64,000 nucleotides of DNA, from NCBI RefSeq assembly GCF_003217295.1, contig NZ_QJTJ01000008.1, forward strand, positions 1 through 64,000, written 5' to 3'. Shown here piece after piece: positions 8,136 through 17,440 of this stretch; within the stretch, counting starts at the first letter, position 1, and each line of letters begins with the position of its first letter. Under the pieces are notes generated by a model. The model saw only the letters and a list, made by a program, of their open reading frames with translations, made no database searches and had not been told where the DNA came from. Made by a program: the position numbers and the translations under genes. The DNA comes from Ureibacillus chungkukjangi. GTDB taxonomy: Bacteria > Bacillota > Bacilli > Bacillales_A > Planococcaceae.

Positions 8136-8897
8136 TTATAAATCAAGCTCTATTTCCAATAGTATCGGGCAATGATCGCTCCCTAATACATGTCCATGAA
8201 TATCTGTTTTAAGAACCTGATCCACTAGTCGATTTGAAATGATGAAGTAATCGATTCTCCAACCAATGTTACGTTCACGTACTTTACTCATATAAGACCA
8301 CCAAGTGAATGCATCTTCTCTTTTAGGGTTAAAATAGCGGAACGAATCCGTAAACCCGGATTGAAGTAACTCTGTCATTTTACCCCGTTCTTCAAAAGTA
8401 AAACCCGAATTTCCAATATTCGATTTTGCATTTTTCAAATCCTTTTCTTCGTGGGCAACATTTAAATCTCCACAATAAATAACAGGCTTTTTAGTATCCA
8501 ATTCCTTTAAATACTGAGAAAGCCTATCTTCCCAATCAAGACGTTTTGGTAATCTAGCTAAATCGCGTTGAGAGTTAGGTGTATATACATTTACTATATA
8601 GAATGTGTTATATTCCAATGTAATAATACGTCCTTCTGATTCACTTTCTTCTTCTCCAACACCATAGCTAACTGTTATTGGTTCATGCTTTGTAAAAATT
8701 GCAGTCCCCGAGTAGCCCTTTTTCTCAGCATAATTCCAATATTGATGATACCCCTCAAACGGTAATTCAATTTGTCCATCCTGACATTTCGACTCTTGAA
8801 TACAGAAAAAATCTGCATCGACCTCATTAAAATATTCGTTAAAGCCTTTTTTTACACAGGCACGGATGCCATTAACATTCCATGATATAAATTTCAT
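8136..8897 (-). CDS. exoA: Exodeoxyribonuclease III
   Basis: A 253-aa endonuclease/exonuclease/phosphatase-fold enzyme that cleaves AP sites and acts as 3'-exonuclease in base excision repair. Motifs in order: SWNVNGIRA, IQESK with metal-binding Glu35, GDLNVAH, WRIDYF and the terminal GSDHCP. Length and motif order match the family closely. GTGAGG lies upstream of the ATG. The comFB-like gene follows at 25 bases, probably in the same transcript. Confidence 0.95.
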   Translation of the reverse strand: MKFISWNVNGIRACVKKGFNEYFNEVDADFFCIQESKCQDGQIELPFEGYHQYWNYAEKKGYSGTAIFTKHEPITVSYGVGEEESESEGRIITLEYNTFYIVNVYTPNSQRDLARLPKRLDWEDRLSQYLKELDTKKPVIYCGDLNVAHEEKDLKNAKSNIGNSGFTFEERGKMTELLQSGFTDSFRYFNPKREDAFTWWSYMSKVRERNIGWRIDYFIISNRLVDQVLKTDIHGHVLGSDHCPILLEIELDL

Positions 8898-8945
8898 TTA
8901 CAAACCTCACTATGTATATGTTCTAATATGTTTTTGAATGAAGTA

Positions 8946-8975
8946 AAGCGCCTTCCAACATTGAGAGGCGCCTTC
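8946..8975 (-). terminator. Terminator of murB
   Basis: GGCGCC-type stem with an 11-12-base loop; the minus-strand tail is TTTACTTC. Moderate strength. Confidence 0.6.
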
Positions 8976-8981
8976 ATAATC

Positions 8982-9902
8982 TTAATTTGTTACATCTTCA
9001 CCAACAATTTTCACTTCTAATTCTAGCTCTACATCAAAATTCTCTTTAACGGTACGTTTAACCATCTCAATTGTCTCAATATAGTCAGTTGCAGTTGCAT
9101 TTCCTTTGTTAATAATAAATCCTGCATGCTTTGTTGATACTTCCGCACCGCCAACGCCTTTACCTTGCAAGCCACTATCTTGAATTAATTTGCCTGCAAA
9201 GTATCCTGGTGGTCGTTTAAACACACTACCTGCTGATGGGTATTCTAAAGGCTGCTTGGATTCTCGTTTATATGTTAAATCAGCAACTAATTCATCAATC
9301 TCTTTTTGGTCTCCCTTTTTAAGCTGGAAGTTTGAAGATAATACAAAATACTCTTTTTTTGCAATAATACTTTTTCGATAGCTAAGCTCTAGTTCTTCTT
9401 TAGAGAGAACAATTCGTTCGCCTTCTTTAGTTAAAACCGTACAGTCTATAATGATATCTTTAATCTCTCCGCCATATGCTCCGGCGTTCATAGCCATAGC
9501 TCCACCAACTGAGCCAGGTATACCGCATGCAAATTCGAAGCCTGTTAAGCTATTTACTGCTGCTAGTCTAGATACTTCTTTAATGAGTGCACCGCTTTGT
9601 GCATAGATTTTCTCGTCGTCTATACGGATTTCATCGAGCTTAGTAAATGAAATAACAATTCCACGTACACCGCCATCACGCACAACCATGTTAGAACCAT
9701 TCCCTAACATTAATAGAGGAACCTCATTTTGGTGTGCATATTTTACAATTGCCGCTGCTTCTTCTTCTGTTTCAGGTAGGACAAATACATCTGCACTGCC
9801 CCCAAGTTTAGTCATTGTATATGTTTTTAAAGATTCATTGGTCTTAATATTACTAGGATTAACTATTTGAGCTAACTCTTCTGCCCATCGCTTAATTGTC
9901 AT
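8982..9902 (-). CDS. murB: UDP-N-acetylenolpyruvoylglucosamine reductase MurB
   Basis: A 306-aa FAD enzyme that reduces UDP-GlcNAc-enolpyruvate to UDP-MurNAc in the cytoplasmic stage of peptidoglycan synthesis. FAD-binding motifs GNGSNMVVRDGGVRG and GIPGSVGGAMAMNAGAYGGE are clear. YRKS and SAGSVFKRP carry the expected catalytic serine, and an acidic residue lies near the C-terminus (ELEVKIVGE). Length fits the type II enzyme of Bacillales. It is transcribed alone; unlike some Bacillus it is not near other mur genes in this window. Confidence 0.95.
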   Translation of the reverse strand: MTIKRWAEELAQIVNPSNIKTNESLKTYTMTKLGGSADVFVLPETEEEAAAIVKYAHQNEVPLLMLGNGSNMVVRDGGVRGIVISFTKLDEIRIDDEKIYAQSGALIKEVSRLAAVNSLTGFEFACGIPGSVGGAMAMNAGAYGGEIKDIIIDCTVLTKEGERIVLSKEELELSYRKSIIAKKEYFVLSSNFQLKKGDQKEIDELVADLTYKRESKQPLEYPSAGSVFKRPPGYFAGKLIQDSGLQGKGVGGAEVSTKHAGFIINKGNATATDYIETIEMVKRTVKENFDVELELEVKIVGEDVTN

Positions 9903-10014
9903 AAAAGCAAATTTCCTTTCTACTACATACTCTTTTTTAGTATGGGTAATTAAAAGCTTTTTGACAAGTGATACATGACCTTATTTTCTTCAACATTGTG
10001 ACCATTTCTCAACT

Positions 10015-10303
10015 TCATGTAGCACTCTTCTCCAGCGATTCTCCTATCTCTTTAAAAAGAGCATTGACCACGAACAGGTATTCGGTTTGGACTTTCCTTT
10101 CCCCAACCTTAACTAAAGCAGTACAATATACTTATAAAGTTCCGAATGAAATTAGTATATGCCCATACCAGGATTAATGTACCATTCTATATTTTGATAT
10201 AAATGGTAAGCGCAGCTTTACATACAAAGGTTATTAGTAATACATCAGCAGCCAAGGCTATTTCACTTCAAGATTTTATGAAGTTACTTATGATTCTATT
10301 CAT
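10015..10303 (-). pseudogene. Probable decayed gene of unknown family
   Basis: Reading the minus strand from ATG 10303 gives coding-like text broken by several lesions: MNRIISNFIKS, a stop, then a stretch ending near 10186, a frame change into YHLYQNIEWYINPGMGIY, a stop at 10152-10154, FHSELYKYIV, a frame change near 10132, then ALVKVGERKVQTEYLFVVN and EIGESLEKSAT to the stop at 10015. The segments join naturally across the frame changes, which is what a degraded gene looks like. I do not recognise the parent family, and chance cannot be excluded. Confidence 0.3.
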
Positions 10304-10313
10304 TTTAGTAAAA

Positions 10314-10352
10314 TGAAAAATCCCCAGCCTTTTAGTAGGCGGGGGATTTCAA
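10314..10352 (-). terminator. Terminator of azoR
   Basis: AAATCCCC/GGGGGATTT outer stem with a GCC/GGC inner stem; minus-strand T-run follows. Confidence 0.85.
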
Positions 10353-10356
10353 AAGA

Positions 10357-10995
10357 TTACACATTTACAGTAGCTAATTTTTGTGCTGAAGCTCTTACGC
10401 GTTCAATACCTTCAGAAATAATTTCTTGGGCATTGCCTGGATCTGCATTATGTCCCTCAATGATTACTTCATCAAGCAATGTCATTCCTGCAACTCCACC
10501 AAATACGTTTTTAATGTAGTTAACTGACATTTCCATCGGTTGTGCTTCAGGAGAAGAATAGAAACCTCCGCGAGCATTTAATACTACAAATTTTTTGTCT
10601 GTTAATAACTGAATCATTTGTCCATCCGTAGAATATTTAAACATAAATCCTGCCGAGTAAACATAATCGATGAACGTTTGTAATTTTGCTGGAATTGTCA
10701 AGTTCCAAAGTGGGAAAGCAAGCACCACTACATCAGCTGCAGTTACTGCATCCATCGCTTTTTGTTTTGCTGCTAATAGATTAGATTCAACTTCCGTCAA
10801 TGCCTCGCCTGCCTGCAATTTACCAAAAGCATCAAATAATTCTTGTCCAAAATATGGTGTATCCTCTTTAAATAAATCGTAAATTGTTAAATCTACACCC
10901 TCTACTTTTTTTGCTTCTTCTATATATGCTTCGTACATCTTAGTTGAAACGCCATCTGGGCGGTTATTTGCTTTGATTACTAATACATTTGTCAT
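10357..10995 (-). CDS. azoR: FMN-dependent NADH-azoreductase
   Basis: A 212-aa flavodoxin-like protein. The N-terminal strand and phosphate-binding loop read VLVIKANNRPDGVSTKM, FPLWNLTIPAKLQTFIDYV is the typical FMN and dimer segment, and VLNARGGFYSS is the third flavin loop. Members are cytosolic homodimers that reduce azo compounds and quinones with NADH and probably serve in quinone detoxification. AAAGGAG precedes the ATG and a strong terminator follows. It is a single gene. Confidence 0.93.
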   Translation of the reverse strand: MTNVLVIKANNRPDGVSTKMYEAYIEEAKKVEGVDLTIYDLFKEDTPYFGQELFDAFGKLQAGEALTEVESNLLAAKQKAMDAVTAADVVVLAFPLWNLTIPAKLQTFIDYVYSAGFMFKYSTDGQMIQLLTDKKFVVLNARGGFYSSPEAQPMEMSVNYIKNVFGGVAGMTLLDEVIIEGHNADPGNAQEIISEGIERVRASAQKLATVNV

Positions 10996-11148
10996 AATAA
11001 AAAACTCCTTTAATCTTATTCTTTATCTAAAAATAAAGATCTAGGAATAATGTTAAAGGAGTTGAATTGCTATTTCAAGATAATTTATCTCATACTTTTG
11101 AATGATATTATATTACAGAACTATAATAATTAGAAGAAAATGTAACTT

Positions 11149-11853
11149 CTATATATCACATTGCCCATCGGTGCAAATAATTCCATTTTCCCCAACCATT
11201 TTTAATTTCGGCTTTAAACCTGCTTCTTCTGCAGCCTTTGAAATTGCTTGGTCGAATATAGCTTTTGGCTGAGCACCCGAAATCCCATATTTGTTGTCAA
11301 TGACAAAGAATGGAACACCACGAACACCCAAGCTTTGTGCTTTTTCGATGTCATTTTCTACTTCATCGCTATATTGGTTACTTTCTAGCACTTCACGTGC
11401 CTCTGCAAGATTAAGTCCTACTTCTTCAATCAGGCCTAGTAATACATCCGGTTTACCAATTGCGCCACCCTCTAAAAAGTATGACTGTAAAAGTCTCTCA
11501 CTTAAGTCCGAGCCTTTCCCTTTTGTTTCGGCCCATTTTGCTAATCGATGCGCCGCAGTTGTATTTGCTTCCTTCATAATATCGAAATTGTAATCTAAAC
11601 CAACTTCTTTTGCACGCTCGCTCACATTTTTCGTCATCTCTTTAGCTTGCTCTTCTGATATATTAAATTTTTGACTTAAGCTAGCATAAACGGATCTGTT
11701 TGTATCAACAGGTGTAGTAGGGTCAAGTAAAAAACTCTTTAACTCTACCTCTATCTGCCCTTCATACCCAGAATCCTTAATTGATCGCTCTAATTCACGT
11801 TTTCCTATATAACAAAATGGACAAACATAATCTGACCATACTTCTACTTTCAC
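11149..11853 (-). CDS. DsbA family oxidoreductase, FrnE-like
   Basis: A 234-aa thioredoxin-fold protein with an inserted helical domain. It opens [14 protein letters not shown], giving the CxxC active site at Cys11-Cys14, and continues with the FrnE/2-hydroxychromene isomerase-like helical region and [11 protein letters not shown] with the cis-proline loop. No signal peptide is present, so it is cytoplasmic. The start is GTG with GGAGGAG upstream. Such proteins act as disulfide oxidoreductases or isomerases linked to stress or secondary metabolism; the partner is unknown. Transcribed divergently from the yhfW-like gene. Confidence 0.88.
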   Translation of the reverse strand: MKVEVWSDYVCPFCYIGKRELERSIKDSGYEGQIEVELKSFLLDPTTPVDTNRSVYASLSQKFNISEEQAKEMTKNVSERAKEVGLDYNFDIMKEANTTAAHRLAKWAETKGKGSDLSERLLQSYFLEGGAIGKPDVLLGLIEEVGLNLAEAREVLESNQYSDEVENDIEKAQSLGVRGVPFFVIDNKYGISGAQPKAIFDQAISKAAEEAGLKPKLKMVGENGIICTDGQCDI

Positions 11854-12050
11854 TATGCAACTCCTCCTCTTTCCTTCATTTTAAGTGTGAAATAATTTTC
11901 CCACAATCAAAGTGCTCATTGAATATAGTTATTGATTTTTTCCAATACTTTATGAAAATGACCAATTTCACCATAATAGTAAAATTTGTTGCCTTATATT
12001 ATTCGTTTCAAGCTTTTCTTTGTACAAATATAAATAAACTGGAGGCAAGT

Positions 12051-13430
12051 ATGCAAAATTCTCTATGGTTAAAAAATGTTGAAGCACCTATATTACCTAC
12101 TTTATCGGCTTCAATAAATTGTGATGTATGTGTTGTTGGGGGCGGATTGTCCGGAATTTACACGGCATATCTCCTTGCAAAAAAAGGAGTTAATGTTGTT
12201 TTACTCGAGGCTAAGCCAGCTTTTGCTTTTGGCACGACTGGACATTCTACTGGTAAACTAACGCCTCAGCATGGAGTTATTTTTTCGAAGCTAATAAAAT
12301 ACTTTTCTACTGAGGAGGTCTTTACCTATTATGAGGCAAATAAAAATGCAATCGATTCCGCATTAGAGGTTGCTTCAGAGGATACCTTTGAACGAGTGGA
12401 TTCTTATTTATATGCTACAACGGCTTCCGGTAAGCAAACGATTGATAAAGAGTTATATGCCTATAACGAGTTAAATATCCCAGGTGTTGAAACAACAGAA
12501 ACAGAGCTACCGTTCGATGTAACCTCTGCACTTAAAATGGAGAACACGGCACAAATTCATCCAACTAAGTTTGCCACCCATTTTTTAAATCTGGCAATAG
12601 AGAACGGTGCTTCAGTCTATGCAAATAGTCGCGTAACAAAGATTGAAATTGATGAGAAGTTCGTATTAACCGACAACGATTCGAAGGTTTCCTTCAAAAA
12701 ATTAGTGTTATGCACGCACTACCCAATCGAGTCTATCAAAGGACTAATTACAACAAAGCTTTCAATCGACCGTTCCTATTTAATGGCCTCTAAAACTACC
12801 GATTTACTAAAGGGGCAGTACCTGTCAGTTGAAAGCTCTTCACATACTGTCCGGACTGCATTAATTGGCGATACCCCTTACCTTATTTACGGGGGCGGTA
12901 GTCACACTGCGGGAGAGGTTGAAGATACAGAGGTCTATTACGAAACATTAAAGGAGGAGATGGAGACTACCTTTAATTTATCGGAGCCCCCTTTCCTTTG
13001 GAGTGCGCAAGACCCTAATACTCCAGATTTAGTTCCTTATATTGGGCAGATTTCCGAGGACACTCCCGACCTTTATATTGCAACTGGCTACAGAAAATGG
13101 GGACTTTCAAACTCCCTTGTTGCAGGAGAAATATTATCGAGTTTAATCACCCACGAAAATCACAAAGCAGCAAAACTATATAGTCCAACACGGGATCAAT
13201 TTGGCAAGAATCTCTTAAAAGGGTTAAGTACCATTGGCTTTGTCACAGCCAATTTAGCAGAAGGCTATTTAACAAGAATGGAAGCTCCAAAATGTACACA
13301 TCTAGGCTGTAAAACGCGTTGGAATAAAGGGGACGAAACTTGGGACTGCCCATGCCATGGTTCCCGCTTTGATAAGGAAGGGAACGTAATTGAAGGTCCA
13401 GCCGTTTACCCGTTGAAGCTTAAGAAATAA
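12051..13430 (+). CDS. yhfW: FAD-dependent oxidoreductase with C-terminal Rieske domain, YhfW-like
   Basis: A 459-aa two-domain protein. Residues 25-390 form a DAO/GlpO-type FAD domain with dinucleotide motif [16 protein letters not shown] (28-43), [12 protein letters not shown], and [12 protein letters not shown] near its end. Residues 410-459 are a Rieske [2Fe-2S] domain with CTHLGC (Cys415, His417) and CPCHGSRF (Cys433, His436). The start at 12051 has GGAGG at good spacing; the open frame upstream is rejected. Electron transfer between FAD and cluster is implied by the fusion, but the substrate is unknown. It is a single gene; the repeat block and a terminator lie downstream. Confidence 0.9.
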   Translation: MQNSLWLKNVEAPILPTLSASINCDVCVVGGGLSGIYTAYLLAKKGVNVVLLEAKPAFAFGTTGHSTGKLTPQHGVIFSKLIKYFSTEEVFTYYEANKNAIDSALEVASEDTFERVDSYLYATTASGKQTIDKELYAYNELNIPGVETTETELPFDVTSALKMENTAQIHPTKFATHFLNLAIENGASVYANSRVTKIEIDEKFVLTDNDSKVSFKKLVLCTHYPIESIKGLITTKLSIDRSYLMASKTTDLLKGQYLSVESSSHTVRTALIGDTPYLIYGGGSHTAGEVEDTEVYYETLKEEMETTFNLSEPPFLWSAQDPNTPDLVPYIGQISEDTPDLYIATGYRKWGLSNSLVAGEILSSLITHENHKAAKLYSPTRDQFGKNLLKGLSTIGFVTANLAEGYLTRMEAPKCTHLGCKTRWNKGDETWDCPCHGSRFDKEGNVIEGPAVYPLKLKK

Positions 13431-13455
13431 CAGTGAAAATGATTTGGAGGTGTCA

Positions 13456-13638
13456 GGGGACTTATTTGATTGATGAAATGCACTTGGGAAAAGTTTTACT
13501 TGGCGATGCAATTCATTTGGTTGGTGAAACTCGTTGAGATGCTGGGTTGCTTGCATAATGCTGTTCATTTGTTCGATGAAATGCATTCCAGTTCTATTCC
13601 GCTCCCACTATGCTGTTCATTCCCTTGATGAAATTTCT
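13456..13638 (+). repeat. Imperfect tandem repeat with ~52-bp period
   Basis: Four diverged copies start near 13456, 13508, 13560 and 13612. The conserved core of each resembles TTCATTTGTTCGATGAAATG, itself a partial inverted repeat (TTCAT/ATGAA); copies 3 and 4 share GCTGTTCATT exactly 52 bases apart. No convincing ORF runs through it. It sits between the yhfW stop and the shared terminator. It looks like a small intergenic repeat family, not CRISPR. Confidence 0.5.
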
Positions 13639-13641
13639 AAT

Positions 13642-13695
13642 AAAAAAGGTTGACCACAAAAGTTATTTTCCAACGACTTTTGGGTCAACCTTTTA
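13642..13695. terminator. Bidirectional terminator, yhfW / ppaC
   Basis: Long stem AAAAGGTTGACC...GGTCAACCTTTT with an inner CAAAAGT/ACTTTTG stem; A-run and T-run flank it. Confidence 0.85.
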
Positions 13696-13698
13696 TTT

Positions 13699-14622
13699 TT
13701 ATAGTCCTTCAGTTAATACAGGAACGATTTGTTTTTTACGAGATACAACACCTGGTAAATCTACTAAATCGTTTACTAATTCTTTTCCGAAGCTTTTTGC
13801 AGCAGCTTCAGCAACTTTCCCTACTACTACAGCTGTTGAATTGTTGTTTAGAATGTCTGTTACAACAAAGAAGAATAGACTTAAATCATTTTCTTCAATG
13901 TTTTTATTTAATAAGCTAACTAATTCATCTTTACGGTTTAATACGTCATTTACGTCTACTGCATTTACCTGAGCGATAACGGCTTTTGCTTCACCAAAAG
14001 TAAACTCTTTTCCATCTAGTGAAAGTAGATCTTCTAACGACTTATCTGAAAGGTCAGCACCTGCTTTTAACATAGCTAAACCGTATTCATCTACATTAAC
14101 GCCCGCGATTTCAGCTAGTTCTTTTCCAGCTTGTACATCTTGCTCTGTGCAAGTTGGTGATTTGAATAATAAAGTATCTGAAACGATTGCAGAAAGCATT
14201 AGCCCTGCAATATTAGATGGTACTTCAACATTATTTTCTTTAAAGATTTTATTTATGATTGTTGCAGTACAACCAACTGGTTCAGCACGATAGTATAATG
14301 GATCTGATGTTTCAAAGTTTGCGATACGGTGGTGGTCAATTACCTCCGTCACTTTTACTTCTTCGATGCCATCAGCAGATTGCTGACGCTCGTTATGGTC
14401 CACTAAAATTACTTCACTTGCTTCGCCTGCCACATTACTGATTAAACGAGGTGAATCGAAACCGAATTTCTCTAATGCATATAATGTTTCATTATTTACC
14501 TCACCTAATCTTACTGCCTCTGCATCAACACCTAGCTGTTGTTTTAAATATGCATAAACAATTGCTGATGTGATTGTGTCTGTATCTGGATTTTTGTGTC
14601 CGAAAACTAATACTTTGCTCAT
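13699..14622 (-). CDS. ppaC: Manganese-dependent inorganic pyrophosphatase (family II)
   Basis: A 307-aa DHH-family pyrophosphatase, cytoplasmic, hydrolysing PPi to two phosphates with Mn2+ or Co2+. Starting at ATG 14622 gives FGHKNPDTD, with metal ligands His9, Asp13 and Asp15 at canonical positions, followed by the LVDHNE and DHHRI motifs; the C-terminal DHHA2 domain ends SRKKQIVP. The upstream extension is not needed, and GGGAGG supports the shorter start. Length equals that of B. subtilis PpaC (about 309). It is a single gene. Confidence 0.95.
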   Translation of the reverse strand: MSKVLVFGHKNPDTDTITSAIVYAYLKQQLGVDAEAVRLGEVNNETLYALEKFGFDSPRLISNVAGEASEVILVDHNERQQSADGIEEVKVTEVIDHHRIANFETSDPLYYRAEPVGCTATIINKIFKENNVEVPSNIAGLMLSAIVSDTLLFKSPTCTEQDVQAGKELAEIAGVNVDEYGLAMLKAGADLSDKSLEDLLSLDGKEFTFGEAKAVIAQVNAVDVNDVLNRKDELVSLLNKNIEENDLSLFFFVVTDILNNNSTAVVVGKVAEAAAKSFGKELVNDLVDLPGVVSRKKQIVPVLTEGL

Positions 14623-14764
14623 TAAATGTGGCCTCCCATTAATCCTAAAGTTCAATTATTTCGAGTTTATTTTATCACACAATATTGTGAATAGAAAAAT
14701 GAAGTTGATTATTATTCTAGTTTTTCCCACTTATTGACTTGGCGCTATTTTCGGAGCTGGACGA

Positions 14765-14837
14765 GCCCATTTCACTTGGGCCCACACGATGTGGGTCAGT
14801 CAGCCTTTGCTGCACGATGCAGCGTTCTTTGGCTGAC
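14765..14837. repeat. Multi-hairpin structured element with repeated ACGAT loops
   Basis: Three consecutive stem-loops: GCCCA/TGGGC (14765-14781), CCCAC-ACGAT-GTGGG (14781-14795), and an outer GTCAGCC/GGCTGAC stem (14799-14837) enclosing GCTGC-ACGAT-GCAGC. Two hairpins share the same five-base loop. No T-run follows, and a separate terminator for the neighbouring gene is present, so this is not a simple terminator. It could be a mobile or repetitive intergenic element or a structured RNA. The strand of activity is unknown. Confidence 0.5.
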
Positions 14838-14845
14838 TTCCTCTG

Positions 14846-14891
14846 TAAAAAAGCGCATTCGTAAATGCCCCCGCAATTTACGAATACGCTC
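14846..14891 (-). terminator. Terminator of the RpiR-family gene
   Basis: A 15-bp stem with one mismatch (AGCGTATTCGTAAAT/ATTTACGAATGCGCT read on minus) followed by six T. Confidence 0.85.
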
Positions 14892-14903
14892 TGTGCAGTG
14901 TAT

Positions 14904-15758
14904 TTAAATATACAGTGTTTTTTCTAGATAGAGGTAATTATTATCGAATTGTGCGTTTGCTTTTTGGAAGTTTTTATATTCCTTTTTGTTTTGGGCTACC
15001 ATTCCTTCGACTAATGCATGGATTAATGAATGTGCGGCAGTTATTGTTTCTGCTAGTGCATTTTTTTGTGCCCCAACTGTAAACATGATGTCTGCATAGT
15101 CTCTAATTGCTGAGATATTTGAATGAGTAATCGCAATTACCTTTACATTTCTACTTTTTGCCCATTTCGTTATCTTGAAAGCATCTTCGTCAAGTTCTTC
15201 AAGCGCTAAAACAAATAGTAATGAATTTTCTTCCATAGTGCCGATTTGCTTCACTATGTTTTCTGGTTCTGGCTGAATTTGCTTCACATGCTTTCGATAA
15301 TTGCTTAATGTACAGGTGAAGAAGCTTGCTGAAGGTGAAGATTGTCTTAAACCAAGTACATAAAGAGAAGTTGATTGGTGCAATAATTTAATTGCTTGAT
15401 CAAATTGTTCTTCATTTGTCAGATTAATGGTATTTAATATACAGGCTACATCTCGGTTCATTACCTCATTTAGCAGGTTTACATTCTTCTTAGCAGCTTT
15501 CTGATTTGACTCTTCAACTGTAATTTCTTCTCCTGTTAGGTCTGCTTTAATTTTTTGTTGTAGCTCTGAAAATCCCGATAATTCCATTGCATAACAGAAT
15601 CGGATAACTGTAGATTCGCTAACCCCTATTAGCTTTCCAACATCAGAAGCTATATGAGTAGCTATAACATTTGGGTTGTCAATAATAAACTGAGCTACTT
15701 TACGCTGACCTCTAGACAGACGAATAAACCTTTTTTTTATTTGATTACAAAAGCTCAT
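14904..15758 (-). CDS. MurR/RpiR family transcriptional regulator
   Basis: A 284-aa regulator with an N-terminal RpiR helix-turn-helix domain (1-77; LSRGQRKVAQFIIDN, then GVSESTVIRFCYAMELSGFSELQ) and a C-terminal SIS sugar-phosphate-binding domain (about 105-245; LYVLGLRQSSPSA, KVIAITHS). The ATG at 15758 has GGGGG five bases upstream; a GTG four codons earlier overlaps that site. Ligand is probably a phosphosugar or similar. No sugar genes are adjacent: the next gene is the NiaP-like transporter on the same strand, separated by a terminator, so the target is not obvious. Confidence 0.88.
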   Translation of the reverse strand: MSFCNQIKKRFIRLSRGQRKVAQFIIDNPNVIATHIASDVGKLIGVSESTVIRFCYAMELSGFSELQQKIKADLTGEEITVEESNQKAAKKNVNLLNEVMNRDVACILNTINLTNEEQFDQAIKLLHQSTSLYVLGLRQSSPSASFFTCTLSNYRKHVKQIQPEPENIVKQIGTMEENSLLFVLALEELDEDAFKITKWAKSRNVKVIAITHSNISAIRDYADIMFTVGAQKNALAETITAAHSLIHALVEGMVAQNKKEYKNFQKANAQFDNNYLYLEKTLYI

Positions 15759-15962
15759 TTTAGCCCCCACTTCCTCTATTTATTTATTAATAAATAGTTA
15801 ACATACATATACTAATTTAATAACTGATATTATCACTAAGATTAATTGAATACAATGATTTTTCAGAAAAAACTTCAACGCACTAAACCGAAAAAGTCGA
15901 AATTTTGTCAAAATTAGTTAATCCAGTTATGTTTTATCGATAAATTACGATTATACGCAAAT

Positions 15963-16003
15963 AAAAAAACTGATTCAAGTTTTATGAAAAACTTGAATCA
16001 GCT
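15963..16003 (-). terminator. Terminator of the NiaP-like transporter gene
   Basis: A 14-bp stem CTGATTCAAGTTTT/AAAACTTGAATCAG with a short loop; seven T follow on the minus strand. Confidence 0.9.
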
Positions 16004-16012
16004 ATAAATTAT

Positions 16013-17242
16013 CTATTCTAACTCAGTTTGTTTAGTTTCTTTCCCTAAAAATAACACTGCTGCTGCACCAATTAATATTGAGACACAAAAGATGGCAAAA
16101 ATATAGCCAATATCATAGCCAGCATTTAATAAATAACCAACTAATAACGGTCCAAAGATACCGCCAATACGACCAACTGCTGCCGCCATTCCAGCACCTG
16201 TTCCTCTAATCATTGTAGGATACTGCTCAGGAGTATACGCATAAAGTGCACCCCATGCCCCTAAGTTAAAGAAGGATAATAAGATTCCGGAAGTAAGTAG
16301 CACAGCAATCGATTCTGCATTTCCGAAAACAAATGCACTTGCCGCTGTCCCTATTAAGTATGTGACAAGAACGAATTTTCTTCCCAATCTCTCAATAAAC
16401 CAAGCAGCTGTAAAATAACCTGGGAGCTGTGCCAATGTCATAATCAGGACATATTTAAAGCTGGAAATTAAATCGAAGCCCTTTCCTACCATGACACTTG
16501 GTAGCCATAAAAACATTCCGTAATAAGAAAATACTACTGTAAACCATAAAATCCATAGCATGAGCGTTGAACGGGAATATTTTTTCTCCCAAACCCCTGC
16601 GATATTTTGCAGGATTGAGCGATTTTTTGTTTCTGGCTTCGCAGTAAACTGTGGAGAATCCGGTAAATGAATTCTGATATAAACAGCATACAAAGCTGGA
16701 AGAGCTGTTAATATTAAAGCCACTCGCCAGCCTTCAATTGGCCAAAAATCTGCCGGGATAACAAAATATGAAATGATGGCAGCTATTAGCCAGCCTCCTG
16801 CCCAAAAGCTTTCCAAAAGAACAACGACTTTTCCGCGTTCTTTTGCTTCAACACTTTCCGAAACCAATGTAGAGGCAACTGGTAGCTCCCCACCTAAGCC
16901 CATTCCAACAAAAAACCTTAATATTAAAAAGGCTACAAATGTTGTCGTTAAAGCAGACAAGCCACTTGCAACAGAGAAGATTATTAAGGTCCACATAAAA
17001 ATCTGTTTACGTCCGACTTTATCTGCAAATACTCCAAATATTAATGCTCCTACTGCCATACCGATGGAGTTAATACTACCTATCCACCCCATTTGAGAGG
17101 AGGTTAAATTCCAATCTACTGCTAATGCAGCAATAACGAAGGATAGAATCCCCACGTCCATTGCATCAAACATCCATCCAACACCTGCTACTCTTAATAG
17201 CTTATTACGAGAAATTGGTGCTGTATCTGTGTTTTTACTCAT
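16013..17242 (-). CDS. niaP: MFS transporter, NiaP/YceI-like
   Basis: A 409-aa twelve-helix MFS permease. Signature segments: GWMFDAMDVGILSFV in helix 1, the loop 2-3 motif GVFADKVGRK, RFFVGMGLGGELPVASTLVSE, and LLESFWAGGW. These segments agree with B. subtilis YceI (NiaP), a niacin permease, as I recall it. Other members of this sub-family carry aromatic acids, so niacin is the best but not certain substrate. Monocistronic with its own terminator. Confidence 0.78.
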   Translation of the reverse strand: MSKNTDTAPISRNKLLRVAGVGWMFDAMDVGILSFVIAALAVDWNLTSSQMGWIGSINSIGMAVGALIFGVFADKVGRKQIFMWTLIIFSVASGLSALTTTFVAFLILRFFVGMGLGGELPVASTLVSESVEAKERGKVVVLLESFWAGGWLIAAIISYFVIPADFWPIEGWRVALILTALPALYAVYIRIHLPDSPQFTAKPETKNRSILQNIAGVWEKKYSRSTLMLWILWFTVVFSYYGMFLWLPSVMVGKGFDLISSFKYVLIMTLAQLPGYFTAAWFIERLGRKFVLVTYLIGTAASAFVFGNAESIAVLLTSGILLSFFNLGAWGALYAYTPEQYPTMIRGTGAGMAAAVGRIGGIFGPLLVGYLLNAGYDIGYIFAIFCVSILIGAAAVLFLGKETKQTELE

Positions 17243-17368
17243 TTAGTACCCACCTGTCTTTACACTTGAATTTACATATCTTTACCATACATTTATTTCA
17301 ATTATGTGACAAGCTAAATTTTATATGTGTAAACTGTTAATTTAGTAAATGCTATTGAAAAGTACCGC

Positions 17369-17396
17369 TTGTTTGAGTTAAAATGTCTCTTATATA
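17369..17396 (+). promoter_or_regulatory. Candidate promoter of thrC
   Basis: TTGTTT (-35) and TATATA (-10) are separated by 16 bases, about 45 bases before the thrC start. No T-box or other leader structure is apparent. Confidence 0.35.
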
Positions 17397-17440
17397 CAAA
17401 CAACTGTTCATTCCGTGTGAACAAAAGGAGCTAATCTGTT

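Noticed and set aside
11781-12050. 90-codon N-terminal extension of the YhfW-like protein
   Set aside because: It has no ribosome binding site, overlaps the divergent DsbA-family gene, and GGAGG marks ATG 12051, where the FAD domain begins as in the family.
13456-13638. CRISPR array
   Set aside because: Repeats are diverged, only four, with ~20-bp cores and no constant repeat/unique spacer pattern, and no cas genes are present.
17243-17440. T-box or threonine attenuator upstream of thrC
   Set aside because: No T-box consensus, no specifier-loop architecture and no leader peptide rich in Thr codons.
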